Source: Siderastrea radians (lineage: Eukaryota > Cnidaria > Anthozoa > Scleractinia > Rhizangiidae). Taken from it: a stretch of 64,000 nt of DNA. The DNA is taken from the NCBI GenBank assembly GCA_964017195.1, contig CAXHKT010000183.1, positions 1,025,901 through 1,089,900 of the forward strand, given 5' to 3'. Numbering within the stretch: the first letter of the stretch is position 1; each line of letters opens with the position of its first letter. Made by a program: the position numbers and the translations under genes. Below the pieces are notes generated by a model that did not search any database, had not been told where the DNA came from, and saw only the letters and a list, made by a program, of their open reading frames with translations. Of this stretch, positions 45,002 to 57,363 are shown one piece after another.

Positions 45002-45815
45002 GTCTGCGATTTTGTCGATAAGGTGGGAATTTCAGTTTTGAGAGGGGTGGGGTGGGTCCCTCAAAAAAGTGCTGGTTTTGGTGCAACGGCCCCAGCACAA
45101 AAGCACCCCAGATCCCGTTGCGGCACCAAAAAACATTCCATTTGGCACTATTTTTATCGAATTTGGCGATACTAAAAAGTGCTGCACTTTTTCAGGGCTT
45201 GAATTAGCCCCCAAAAGCAGAAAAAAGCTAATTGGCGCTCTCAGCTGCATGCACAAAGGTCCCAAATGCATTCAATCCCTCTGGGACCATCCGAAAAAAA
45301 TTCCTTTTGTGCAAAAGCACAAAGGAGGCGCGATATGTGCGATCCTTAGGGAAAAAACTCCATTTTTGGCCTTCCCAGAGGCTAAAAAAGGTGTTGTTGA
45401 CTGAGCAAGGCTGCGCAAGGCTGCGCACTGGCCTAATAATAACGAAAATCCCTCGGGGCTATCAGAAAAAAAAGTTTATTGTGTAGAAAAGCGCGATATG
45501 TGCGATCCTTAGGGAAAAAACCCCATTTTTGGCCTTCCCAGAGGCTAAAAAAGGTGTTGTTGACTGAGCAAGGCTGCTCAAGGCTGCGCACTGGCCTAAT
45601 AATAACGCAAATCCCTCGGGGCTATCAGAAAAAAAAGTTTATTGTGTAGAAAAGCGCGATATGTGCGATCCTTAGGGAAAAAACCCCATTTTTGGCCTTC
45701 CCAGAGGCTAAAAAAGGTGTTGTTGACTGAGCAAGGCTGCGCAAGGCTGCGCACTTGCCTAATAATAATGCAAATCCCTCGGGGCTATCAGAAAAAAAAG
45801 TTTATTGTGTAGAAA
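45002..45815. repeat. Family B HOR 8 (n=2, 814 bp)
   Basis: Private AACGAAAATCC near 45,441; GCTGCTCAAGG near 45,576 as in HORs 1, 4 and 6. Confidence 0.93.
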
Positions 45816-46466
45816 GTCTGCGATTTTGTCGATAAGGTGGGAATTTCAGTTTTGAGAGGGGTGGGGTGGGTCCCTCAAAAAAGTGCTGGTTTTGGTGCAA
45901 CGGCCCCAGCACAAAAGCACCCCAGATCCCGTTGCGGCACCAAAAAACATTCCATTTGGCACTATTTTTATCGAATTTGGCGATACTAAAAAGTGCTGCA
46001 CTTTTTCAGGGCTTGAATTAGCCCCCAAAAGCAGAAAAAAGCTAATTGGCGCTCTCAGCTGCATGCACAAAGATCCCAAATGCATTCAATCCCTCTGGGA
46101 CCATCCGAAAAAAATTCCTTTTGTGCAAAAGCACAAAGGAGGCGCGATATGTGCGATCCTTAGGGAAAAAACTCCATTTTTGGCCTTCCCAGAGGCTAAA
46201 AAAGGTGTTGTTGACTGAGCAAGGCTGCGCAAGGCTGCGCACTGGCCTAATAATAACGCAAATCCCTCGGGGCTATCAGAAAAAAAAGTTTATTGTGTAG
46301 AAAAGCGCGATATGTGCGATCCTTAGGGAAAAAACCCCATTTTTGGCCTTCCCAGGGGCTAAAAAAGGTGTTGTTGACTGAGCAAGGCTGCGCAAGGCTG
46401 TGCACTTGCCTAATAATAATGCAAATCCCTCGGGGCTATCAGAAAAAAAAGTTTATTGTGTAGAAA
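45816..46466. repeat. Family B HOR 9 (n=1, 651 bp)
   Basis: Shares AAAGATCCC with HORs 7 and 15. The single b unit has CAGGGGC near 46,354 and GCTGTGCAC near 46,398. Confidence 0.93.
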
Positions 46467-47433
46467 GTCTGCGATTTTGTCGATAAGGTGGGAATTTCAG
46501 TTTTGAGAGGGGTGGGGTGGGTCCCTCAAAAAAGTGCTGGTTTTGGTGCAACGGCCCCAGCACAAAAGCACCCCAGATCCCGTTGCGGCACCAAAAAACA
46601 TTCCATTTGGCACTATTTTTATCGAATTTGGCGATACTAAAAAGTGCTGCACTTTTTCAGGGCTTGAATTAGCCCCCAAAAGCAGAAAAAAGCTAATTGG
46701 CGCTCTCAGCTGCATGCACAAAGGTCCCAAATGCATTCAATCCCTCTGGGACCATCCGAAAAAAATTCCTTTTGTGCAAAAGCACAAAGGAGGCGCGATA
46801 TGTGCGATCCTTAGGGAAAAAACTCCATTTTTGGCCTTCCCAGAGGCTAAAAAAGGTGTTGTTGACTGAGCAAGGCTGCGCAAGGCTGCGCACTGGCCTA
46901 ATAATAACGCAAATCCCTCGGGGCTATCAGAAAAAAAAGTTTATTGTGTAGAAAAGCGCGATATGTGCGATCCTTAGGGAAAAAACCCCATTTTTGGCCT
47001 TCCCAGAGGCTAAAAAAGGTGTTGTTGACTGAGCAAGGCTGCGCAAGGCTGCGCACTGGCCTAATAATAACGCAAATCCCTCGGGGCTATCAGAAAAAAA
47101 AGTTTATTGTGTAGAAAAGCGCGATATGTGCGATACTTAGGGAAAAAACCCCATTTTTGGCCTTCCCAGAGGCTAAAAAAGGTGTTGTTGACTGAGCAAG
47201 GCTGCGCACTGGCCTAAAAATAACGCAAATCCCTCGGGGCTATCAGAAAAAAAAGTTTATTGTGTAGAAAAGCGCGATATGTGCGATCCTTAGGGAAAAA
47301 ACCCCATTTTTGGCCTTCCCAGAGGCTAAAAAAGGTGTTGTTGACTGAGCAAGGCTGCGCAAGGCTGCGCACTTGCCTAATAATAATGCAAATCCCTCGG
47401 GGCTATCAGAAAAAAAAGTTTATTGTGTAGAAA
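46467..47433. repeat. Family B HOR 10 (n=3, 967 bp)
   Basis: 977 bp minus 10: the second b unit has lost one GCGCAAGGCT copy (about 47,200). The same unit reads GCGATACTTAGG and CCTAAAAATAACGC. Confidence 0.92.
47190..47215. repeat. 10-bp slippage site, contracted (HOR 10)
   Basis: Family B normally reads GAGCAAGGCT-GCGCAAGGCT-GCGCAC. Here one decamer is absent, giving GAGCAAGGCTGCGCAC. The loss removes the TGCGCA-AGGC-TGCGCA dyad. The identical contraction occurs near 63,630. Confidence 0.88.
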
Positions 47434-48247
47434 GTCTGCGATTTTGTCGATAAGGTGGGAATTTCAGTTTTGAGAGGGGTGGGGTGGGTCCCTCAAAAAA
47501 GTGCTGGTTTTGGTGCAACGGCCCCAGCACAAAAGCACCCCAGATCCCGTTGCGGCACCAAAAAACATTCCATTTGGCACTATTTTTATCGAATTTGGCG
47601 ATACTAAAAAGTGCTGCACTTTTTCAGGGCTTGAATTAGCCCCCAAAAGCAGAAAAAAGCTAATTGGCGCTCTCAGCTGCATGCACAAAGGTCCCAAATG
47701 CATTCAATCCCTCTGGGACCATCCGAAAAAAATTCCTTTTGTGCAAAAGCACAAAGGAGGCGCGATATGTGCGATCCTTAGGGAAAAAACCCCATTTTTG
47801 GCCTTCCCAGAGGCTAAAAAAGGTGTTGTTGACTGAGCAAGGCTGCGCAAGGCTGCGCACTGGCCTAATAATAACGCAAATCCCTCGGGGCTATCAGAAA
47901 AAAAAGTTTATTGTGTAGAAAAGCGCGATATGTGCGATCCTTAGGGAAAAAACCCCATTTTTGGCCTTCCCAGAGGCTAAAAAAGGTGTTGTTGACTGAG
48001 CAAGGCTGCGCAAGGCTGCGCACTGGCCTAATAATAACGCAAATCCCTCGGGGCTATCAGAAAAAAAAGTTTATTGTGTAGAAAAGCGCGATATGTGCGA
48101 TCCTTAGGGAAAAAACCCCATTTTTGGCCTTCCCAGAGGCTATAAAAGGTGTTGTTGACTGAGCAAGGCTGCGCAAGGCTGCGCACTTGCCTAATAATAA
48201 TGCAAATCCCTCGGGGCTATCAGAAAAAAAAGTTTATTGTGTAGAAA
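47434..48247. repeat. Family B HOR 11 (n=2, 814 bp)
   Basis: Its long unit carries AAACCCCATTTTT, the short-unit form, in place of AAACTCC. The terminal b unit has GGCTATAAAAGG near 48,140. Confidence 0.92.
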
Positions 48248-49713
48248 GTCTGCGATTTTGTCGATAAGGTGGGAATTTCAGTTTTGAGAGGGGTGGGGTG
48301 GGTCCCTCAAAAAAGTGCTGGTTTTGGTGCAACGGCCCCAGCACAAAAGCACCCCAGATCCCGTTGCGGCACCAAAAAACATTCCATTTGGCACTATTTT
48401 TATCGAATTTGGCGATACTAAAAAGTGCTGCACTTTTTCAGGGCTTGAATTAGCCCCCAAAAGCAGAAAAAAGCTAATTGGCGCTCTCAGCTGCATGCAC
48501 AAAGGTCCCAAATGCATTCAATCCCTCTGGGACCATCCGAAAAAAATTCCTTTTGTGCAAAAGCACAAAGGAGGCGCGATATGTGCGATCCTTAGGGAAA
48601 AAACTCCATTTTTGGCCTTCCCAGAGGCTAAAAAAGGTGTTGTTGACTGAGCAAGGCTGCGCAAGGCTGCGCACTGGCCTAATAATAACGCAAATCCCTC
48701 GGGGCTATCAGAAAAAAAAGTTTATTGTGTAGAAAAGCGCGATATGTGCGATCCTTAGGGAAAAAACCCCATTTTTGGCCTTCCCAGAGGCTAAAAAAGG
48801 TGTTGTTGACTGAGCAAGGCTGCGCAAGGCTGCGCACTGGCCTAATAATAACGCAAATCCCTCGGGGCTATCAGAAAAAAAAGTTTATTGTGTAGAAAAG
48901 CGCGATATGTGCGATCCTTAGGGAAAAAACCCCATTTTTGGCCTTCCCAGAGGCTAAAAAAGGTGTTGTTGACTGAGCAAGGCTGCGCAAGGCTGCGCAC
49001 TGGCCTAATAATAAGGCAAATCCCTCGGGGCTATCAGAAAAAAAAGTTTATTGTGTAGAAAAGCGCGATATGTGCGATCCTTAGGGAAAAAACCCCATTT
49101 TTGGCCTTCCCAGAGGCTAAAAAAGGTGTTGTTGACTGAGCAAGGCTGCGCAAGGCTGCGCACTGGCCTAATAATAACGCAAATCCCTCGGGGCTATCAG
49201 AAAAAAAAGTTTATTGTGTAGAAAAGCGCGATATGTGCGATCCTTAGGGAAAAAACCCCATTTTTGGCCTTCCCAGAGGCTAAAAAAGGTGTTGTTGACT
49301 GAGCAAGGCTGCGCAAGGCTGCGCACTGGCCTAATAATAAGGCAAATCCCTCGGGGCTATCAGAAAAAAAAGTTTATTGTGTAGAAAACTGCGATATGTG
49401 CGATCCTTAGGGAAAAAACCCCATTTTTGGCCTTCCCAGAGGCTAAAAAAGGTGTTGTTGACTGAGCAAGGCTGCGCAAGGCTGCGCACTGGCCTAATAA
49501 TAACGCAAATCCCTCGGGGCTATCAGAAAAAAAAGTTTATTGTGTAGAAAAGCGCGATATGTGCGATCCTTAGGGAAAAAACCCCATTTTTGGCCTTCCC
49601 AGAGGCTAAAAAAGGTGTTGTTGACTGAGCAAGGCTGCGCAAGGCTGCGCACTTGCCTAATAATAATGCAAATCCCTCGGGGCTATCAGAAAAAAAAGTT
49701 TATTGTGTAGAAA
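48248..49713. repeat. Family B HOR 12, most expanded (n=6, 1,466 bp)
   Basis: Six b units. AAGGCAAATCC at 49,015 and 49,341 lies 326 bp apart, so pairs of b units were duplicated. One unit starts with AAAACTGCGATATG near 49,386. The last b unit keeps the terminal CTTGCC/ATGCAAAT form. Confidence 0.93.
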
Positions 49714-50364
49714 GTCTGCGATTTTGTCGATAAGGTGGGAATTTCAGTTTTGAGAGGGGTGGGGTGGGTCCCTCAAAAAAGTGCTGGTTTTGGTGCAACG
49801 GCCCCAGCACAAAAGCACCCCAGATCCCGTTGCGGCACCAAAAAACATTCCATTTGGCACTATTTTTATCGAATTTGGCGATACTAAAAAGTGCTGCACT
49901 TTTTCAGGGCTTGAATTAGCCCCCAAAAGCAGAAAAAAGCTAATTGGCGCTCTCAGCTGCATGCACAAAGGTCCCAAATGCATTCAATCCCTCTGGGACC
50001 ATCCGAAAAAAATTCCTTTTGTGCAAAATCACAAAGGAGGCGCGATATGTGCGATCCTTAGGGAAAAAACTCCATTTTTGGCCTTCCCAGAGGCTAAAAA
50101 AGGTGTTGTTGACTGAGCAAGGCTGCGCAAGGCTGCGCACTGGCCTAATAATAACGCAAATCCCTCGGGGCTATCAGAAAAAAAAGTTTATTGTGTAGAA
50201 AAGCGCGATATGTGCGATCCTTAGGGAAAAAACCCCATTTTTGGCCTTCCCAGAGGCTAAAAAAGGTGTTGTTGACTGAGCAAGGCTGCGCAAGGCTGCG
50301 CACTTGCCTAATAATAATGCAAATCCCTTGGGGCTATCAGAAAAAAAAGTTTATTGTGTAGAAA
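49714..50364. repeat. Family B HOR 13 (n=1, 651 bp)
   Basis: Private GCAAAATCAC near 50,023 and CCCTTGGGGC near 50,327. Confidence 0.93.
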
Positions 50365-51015
50365 GTCTGCGATTTTGTCGATAAGGTGGGAATTTCAGTT
50401 TTGAGAGGGGTGGGGTGGGTCCCTCAAAAAAGTGCTGGTTTTGGTGCAACGGCCCCAGCACAAAAGCAAACCAGATCCCGTTGCGGCACCAAAAAACATT
50501 CCATTTGGCACTATTTTTATCGAATTTGGCGATACTAAAAAGTGCTGCACTTTTTCAGGGCTTGAATTAGCCCCCAAAAGCAGAAAAAAGCTAATTGGCG
50601 CTCTCAGCTGCATGCACAAAGGTCCCAAATGCATTCAATCCCTCTGGGACCATCCGAAAAAAATTCCTTTTGTGCAAAAGCACAAAGGAGGCGCGATATG
50701 TGCGATCCTTAGGGAAAAAACCCCATTTTTGGCCTTCCCAGAGGCTAAAAAAGGTGTTGTTGACTGAGCAAGGCTGCGCAAGGCTGCGCACTTGCCTAAT
50801 AATAATGCAAATCCCTCGGGGCTATCAGAAAAAAAAGTTTATTGTGTAGAAAAGCGCGATATGTGCGATCCTTAGGGAAAAAACCCCATTTTTGGCCTTC
50901 CCAGAGGCTAAAAAAGGTGTTGTTGACTGAGCAAGGCTGCGCAAGGCTGCGCACTTGCCTAATAATAATGCAAATCCCTCGGGGCTATCAGAAAAAAAAG
51001 TTTATTGTGTAGAAA
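50365..51015. repeat. Family B HOR 14 (n=1, 651 bp)
   Basis: AGCAAACCAGATCC (about 50,466) replaces AGCACCCCAGATCC and recurs in HOR 16. The long unit's B subunit already has CCCCATTTTT and the terminal CTTGCC/ATGCAAAT form, so it looks like a chimera of a long-unit start with a terminal b unit. Confidence 0.92.
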
Positions 51016-51830
51016 GTCTGCGATTTTGTCGATAAGGTGGGAATTTCAGTTTTGAGAGGGGTGGGGTGGGTCCCTCAAAAAAGTGCTGGTTTTGGTGCAA
51101 CGGCCCCAGCACAAAAGCACCCCAGATCCCGTTGCGGCACCAAAAAACATTCCATTTGGCACTATTTTTATCGAATTTGGCGATACTAAAAAGTGCTGCA
51201 CTTTTTCAGGGCTTGAATTAGCCCCCAAAAGCAGAAAAAAGCTAATTGGCGCTCTCAGCTGCATGCACAAAGATCCCAAATGCATTCAATCCCTCTGGGA
51301 CCATCCGAAAAAAATTCCTTTTGTGCAAAAGCACAAAGGAGGCGCTATATGTGCGATCCTTAGGGAAAAAACTCCATTTTTGGCCTTCCCAGAGGCTAAA
51401 AAAGGTGTTGTTGACTGAGCAAGGCTGCGCAAGGCTGCGCACTGGCCTAATAATAACGCAAATCCCTCGGGGCTATCAGAAAAAAAAGTTTATTGTGTAG
51501 AAAAGCGCGATATGTGCGATCCTTAGGGAAAAAACCCCATTTTTGGCCTTCCCAGAGGCTAAAAAAGGTGTTGTTGACTGAGCAAGGCTGCGCAAGGCTG
51601 CGCACTGGCCTAATAATAACGCAAATCCCTCGGGGCTATCAGGAAAAAAAGTTTATTGTGTAGAAAAGCGCGATATGTGCGATCCTTAGGGAAAAAAAAC
51701 CCATTTTTGGCCTTCCCAGAGGCTAAAAAAGGTGTTGTTGACTGAGCAAGGCTGCGCAAGGCTGCGCACTTGCCTAATAATAATGCAAATCCCTCGGGGC
51801 TATCAGAAAAAAAAGTTTATTGTGTAGAAA
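51016..51830. repeat. Family B HOR 15 (n=2, 815 bp)
   Basis: AAAGATCCC as in HORs 7 and 9. Private GGCGCTATATG near 51,342, CAGGAAAAAAAG near 51,640 and an 8-A run before CCC near 51,700, which accounts for the extra base. Confidence 0.92.
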
Positions 51831-52643
51831 GTCTGCCATTTTGTCGATAAGGTGGGAATTTCAGTTTTGAGAGGGGTGGGGTGGGTCCCTCAAAAAAGTG
51901 CTGGTTTTGGTGCAACGGCCCCAGCACAAAAGCAAACCAGATCCCGTTGCGGCACCAAAAAACATTCCATTTGGCACTATTTTTATCGAATTTGGCGATA
52001 CTAAAAAGTGCTGCACTTTTTCAGGGCTTGAATTAGCCCCCAAAAGCAGAAAAAAGCTAATTGGCGCTCTCAGCTGCATGCACAAAGGTCCCAAATGCAT
52101 TCAATCCCTCTGGGACCATCCGAAAAAAATTCCTTTTGTGCAAAAGCACAAAGGAGGCGCGATATGTGCGATCCTTAGGGAAAAAACTCCATTTTTGGCC
52201 TTCCCAGAGGCTAAAAAAGGTGTTGTTGACTGAGCAAGGCTGCACAAGGCTGCGCACTGGCCTAATAATAACGCAAATCCCTCGGGGCTATCAGAAAAAA
52301 AAGTTTATTGTGTAGAAAAGCGCGATATGTGCGATCCTTAGGGAAAAAACCCCATTTTTGGCCTTCCCAGAGACTAAAAAAGGTGTTGTTGACTGAGCAA
52401 GGCTGCGCAAGGCTGCGCACTGGCCTAATAATAACGCAAATCTCTCGGGGCTATCAGAAAAAAAAGTTTATTGTGTAGAAAAGCGCGATATGTGCGATCC
52501 TTAGGGAAAAAACCCCATTTTTGGCCTTCCCAGAGGTAAAAAAGGTGTTGTTGACTGAGCAAGGCTGCGCAAGGCTGCGCACTTGCCTAATAATAATGCA
52601 AATCCCTCGGGGCTATCAGAAAAAAAAGTTTATTGTGTAGAAA
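51831..52643. repeat. Family B HOR 16 (n=2, 813 bp)
   Basis: First of the HORs starting GTCTGCCATTTT in place of GTCTGCGATTTT. It has AGCAAACC, GCTGCACAAGG, AGAGACTAAA and AAATCTCTCGG, and GAGGTAAAAAAGG with a base lost near 52,536. Confidence 0.92.
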
Positions 52644-53456
52644 GTCTGCCATTTTGTCGATAAGGTGGGAATTTCAGTTTTGAGAGGGGTGGGTGGGTCC
52701 CTCAAAAAAGTGCTGGTTTTGGTGCAACGGCCCCAGCACAAAAGCACCCCAGATCCCGTTGCGGCACCAAAAAACATTCCATTTGGCACTATTTTTATCG
52801 AATTTGGCGATACTAAAAAGTGCTGCACTTTTTCAGGGCTTGAATTAGCCCCCAAAAGCAGAAAAAAGCTAATTGGCGCTCTCAGCTGCATGCACAAAGG
52901 TCCCAAATGCATTCAATCCCTCTGGGACCATCCGAAAAAAATTCCTTTTGTGCAAAAGCACAAAGGAGGCGCGATATGTGCGATCCTTAGGGAAAAAACT
53001 CCATTTTTGGCCTTCCCAGAGGCTAAAAAAGGTGTTGTTGACTGAGCAAGGCTGCGCAAGGCTGCGCACTGGCCTAATAATAACGCAAATCCCTCGGGGC
53101 TATCAGAAAAATAAGTTTATTGTGTAGAAAAGCGCGATATGTGCGATCCTTAGGGACAAAACAGCATTTTTGGCCTTCCCAGAGGCTAAAAAAGGTGTTG
53201 TTGACTGAGCAAGGCTGCGCAAGGCTGCGCACTGGCCTAATAATAACGCAAATCCCTCGGGGCTATCAGAAAAAAAAGTTTATTGTGTAGAAAAGCGCGA
53301 TATGTGCGATCCTTAGGGAAAAAACCCCATTTTTGGCCTTCCCAGAGGCTAAAAAAGGTGTTGTTGACTGAGCAAGGCTGCGCAAGGCTGCGCACTTGCC
53401 TAATAATAATGCAAATCCCTCGGGGCTATCAGAAAAAAAAGTTTATTGTGTAGAAA
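52644..53456. repeat. Family B HOR 17 (n=2, 813 bp)
   Basis: GCCATTTT start. One G is lost in the G-rich tract near 52,690. The first b unit is unusual: ATAAGTTT before it, then GGGACAAAACAGC. Confidence 0.92.
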
Positions 53457-54107
53457 GTCTGCGATTTTGTCGATAAGGTGGGAATTTCAGTTTTGAGAGG
53501 GGTGGGGTGGGTCCCTCAAAAAAGTGCTGGTTTTGGTGCAACGGCCCCAGCACAAAAGCACCCCAGATCCCGTTGCGGCACCAAAAAACATTCCATTTGG
53601 CACTATTTTTATCGAATTTGGCGATACTAAAAAGTGCTGCACTTTTTCAGGGCTTGAATTAGCCCCCAAAAGCAGAAAAAAGCTAATTGGCGCTCTCAGC
53701 TGCATGCACAAAGGTCCCAAATGCATTCAATCCCTCTGGGACCATCCGAAAAAAATTCCTTTTGTGCAAAAGCACAAAGGAGGCGCGATATGTGCGATCC
53801 TTAGGGAAAAAACTCCATTTTTGGCCTTCCCAGAGGCTAAAAAAGGTGTTGTTGACTGAGCAAGGCTGCGCAAGGCTGCGCACTGGCCTAATAATAACGC
53901 AAATCCCTCGGGGCTATCAGAAAAAAAAGTCTATTGTGTAGAAAAGCGCGATATGTGCGATCCTTAGGGAAAAAACCCCATTTTTGGCCTTCCCAGAGGC
54001 TAAAAAAGGTGTTGTTGACTGAGCAAGGCTGCGCAAGGCTGCGCACTTGCCTAATAATAATGCAAATCCCTCGGGGCTATCAGAAAAAAAAGTTTATTGT
54101 GTAGAAA
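53457..54107. repeat. Family B HOR 18 (n=1, 651 bp)
   Basis: AAAGTCTATTGTG near 53,929 precedes the b unit. HOR 21, 2,442 bp downstream, is its copy. Confidence 0.93.
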
Positions 54108-54921
54108 GTCTGCCATTTTGTCGATAAGGTGGGAATTTCAGTTTTGAGAGGGGTGGGGTGGGTCCCTCAAAAAAGTGCTGGTTTTGGTGCAACGGCCCCA
54201 GCACAAAAGCACCCCAGATCCCGTTGCGGCACCAAAAAACATTCCATTTGGCACTATTTTTATCGAATTTGGCGATACTAAAAAGTGCTGCACTTTTTCA
54301 GGGCTTGAATTAGCCCCCAAAAGCAGAAAAAAGCTAATTGGTGCTCTCAGCTGCATGCACAAAGGTCCCAAATGCATTCAATCCCTCTGGGACCATCCGA
54401 AAAAAATTCCTTTTGTGCAAAAGCACAAAGGAGGCGCGATATGTGCGATCCTTAGGGAAAAAACTCCATTTTTGGCCTTCCCAGAGGCTAAAAAAGGTGT
54501 TGTTGACTGAGCAAGGCTGCGCAAGGCTGCGCACTGGCCTAATAATAACGCAAATCCCTCGGGGCAATCAGAAAAAAAAGTTTATTGTGTAGAAAAGCAC
54601 GATATGTGCGATCCTTAGGGAAAAAACCCCATTTTTGGCCTTCCCAGAGGCTAAAAAAGGTGTTGTTGACTGAGCAAGGCTGCGCAAGGCTGCGCACTGG
54701 CCTAATAATAACGCAAATCTCTCGGGGCTATCAGAAAAAAAAGTTTATTGTGTAGAAAAGCGCGATATGTGCGATCCTTAGGGAAAAAACCCCATTTTTG
54801 GCCTTCCCAGAGGCTAAAAAAGGTGTTGTTGACTGAGCAAGGCTGCGCAAGGCTGCGCACTTGCCTAATAATAATGCAAATCCCTCGGGGCTATCAGAAA
54901 AAAAAGTTTATTGTGTAGAAA
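54108..54921. repeat. Family B HOR 19 (n=2, 814 bp)
   Basis: GCCATTTT start, ATTGGTGCTCTC (about 54,338), GGGGCAATCAG, AGCACGATATG (54,597) and AAATCTCTCGG. HOR 22 repeats all of these at 2,442 bp. Confidence 0.93.
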
Positions 54922-55898
54922 GTCTGCCATTTTGTCGATAAGGTGGGAATTTCAGTTTTGAGAGGGGTGGGGTGGGTCCCTCAAAAAAGTGCTGGTTTTG
55001 GTGCAACGGCCCCAGCACAAAAGCACCCCAGATCCCGTTGCGGCACCAAAAAACATTCCATTTGGCACTATTTTTATCGAATTTGGCGATACTAAAAAGT
55101 GCTGCACTTTTTCAGGGCTTGAATTAGCCCCCAAAAGCAGAAAAAAGCTAATTGGCGCTCTCAGCTGCATGCACAAAGGTCCCAAATGCATTCAATCCCT
55201 CTGGGACCATCCGAAAAAAATTCCTTTTGTGCAAAAGCACAAAGGAGGCGCGATATGTGCGATCCTTAGGGAAAAACCTCCATTTTTGGCCTTCCCAGAG
55301 GCTAAAAAAGGTGTTGTTGACTGAGCAAGGCTGCGCAAGGCTGCGCACTGGCCTAATAATAACGCAAATCCCTCGGGGCTATCAGAAAAAAAAGTTTATT
55401 GTGTAGAAAAGCGCGATATGTGCGATCCTTAGGGAAAAAACCCCATTTTTGGCCTTCCCAGAGGCTAAAAAAGGTGTTGTTGACTGAGCAAGGCTGCGCA
55501 AGGCTGCGCACTGGCCTAATAATAACGCAAATCCCTCGGGGCTATCAGAAAAAAAAGTTTATTGTGTAGAAAAGCGCGATATGTGCGATCCTTAGGGAAA
55601 AAACCCCATTTTTGGCCTTCCCAGAGGCTAAAAAAGGTGTTGTTGACTGAGCAAGGCTGCGCAAGGCTGCGCACTGGCCTAATAATAACGCAAATCCCTC
55701 GGGGCTATCAGAAAAAAAAGTTTATTGTGTAGAAAAGCGCGATATGTGCGATCCTTAGGGAAAAAACCCCATTTTTGGCCTTCCCAGAGGCTAAAAAAGG
55801 TGTTGTTGACTGAGCAAGGCTGCGCAAGGCTGCGCACTTGCCTAATAATAATGCAAATCCCTCGGGGCTATCAGAAAAAAAAGTTTATTGTGTAGAAA
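54922..55898. repeat. Family B HOR 20 (n=3, 977 bp)
   Basis: GCCATTTT start. Private GAAAAACCTCC near 55,271. Three b units, the first two nearly identical. Confidence 0.93.
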
Positions 55899-56549
55899 GT
55901 CTGCGATTTTGTCGATAAGGTGGGAATTTCAGTTTTGAGAGGGGTGGGGTGGGTCCCTCAAAAAAGTGCTGGTTTTGGTGCAACGGCCCCAGCACAAAAG
56001 CACCCCAGATCCCGTTGCGGCACCAAAAAACATTCCATTTGGCACTATTTTTATCGAATTTGGCGATACTAAAAAGTGCTGCACTTTTTCAGGGCTTGAA
56101 TTAGCCCCCAAAAGCAGAAAAAAGCTAATTGGCGCTCTCAGCTGCATGCACAAAGGTCCCAAATGCATTCAATCCCTCTGGGACCATCCGAAAAAAATTC
56201 CTTTTGTGCAAAAGCACAAAGGAGGCGCGATATGTGCGATCCTTAGGGAAAAAACTCCATTTTTGGCCTTCCCAGAGGCTAAAAAAGGTGTTGTTGACTG
56301 AGCAAGGCTGCGCAAGGCTGCGCACTGGCCTAATAATAACGCAAATCCCTCGGGGCTATCAGAAAAAAAAGTCTATTGTGTAGAAAAGCGCGATATGTGC
56401 GATCCTTAGGGAAAAAACCCCATTTTTGGCCTTCCCAGAGGCTAAAAAAGGTGTTGTTGACTGAGCAAGGCTGCGCAAGGCTGCGCACTTGCCTAATAAT
56501 AATGCAAATCCCTCGGGGCTATCAGAAAAAAAAGTTTATTGTGTAGAAA
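55899..56549. repeat. Family B HOR 21 (n=1, 651 bp)
   Basis: Copy of HOR 18 with AAAGTCTATTGTG near 56,371. Confidence 0.93.
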
Positions 56550-57363
56550 GTCTGCCATTTTGTCGATAAGGTGGGAATTTCAGTTTTGAGAGGGGTGGGG
56601 TGGGTCCCTCAAAAAAGTGCTGGTTTTGGTGCAACGGCCCCAGCACAAAAGCACCCCAGATCCCGTTGCGGCACCAAAAAACATTCCATTTGGCACTATT
56701 TTTATCGAATTTGGCGATACTAAAAAGTGCTGCACTTTTTCAGGGCTTGAATTAGCCCCCAAAAGCAGAAAAAAGCTAATTGGTGCTCTCAGCTGCATGC
56801 ACAAAGGTCCCAAATGCATTCAATCCCTCTGGGACCATCCGAAAAAAATTCCTTTTGTGCAAAAGCACAAAGGAGGCGCGATATGTGCGATCCTTAGGGA
56901 AAAAACTCCATTTTTGGCCTTCCCAGAGGCTAAAAAAGGTGTTGTTGACTGAGCAAGGCTGCGCAAGGCTGCGCACTGGCCTAATAATAACGCAAATCCC
57001 TCGGGGCAATCAGAAAAAAAAGTTTATTGTGTAGAAAAGCACGATATGTGCGATCCTTAGGGAAAAAACCCCATTTTTGGCCTTCCCAGAGGCTAAAAAA
57101 GGTGTTGTTGACTGAGCAAGGCTGCGCAAGGCTGCGCACTGGCCTAATAATAACGCAAATCTCTCGGGGCTATCAGAAAAAAAAGTTTATTGTGTAGAAA
57201 AGCGCGATATGTGCGATCCTTAGGGAAAAAACCCCATTTTTGGCCTTCCCAGAGGCTAAAAAAGGTGTTGTTGACTGAGCAAGGCTGCGCAAGGCTGCGC
57301 ACTTGCCTAATAATAATGCAAATCCCTCGGGGCTATCAGAAAAAAAAGTTTATTGTGTAGAAA
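56550..57363. repeat. Family B HOR 22 (n=2, 814 bp)
   Basis: Copy of HOR 19: GCCATTTT, ATTGGTGCTCTC, GGGGCAATCAG, AGCACGATATG (57,039), AAATCTCTCGG. Confidence 0.93.
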
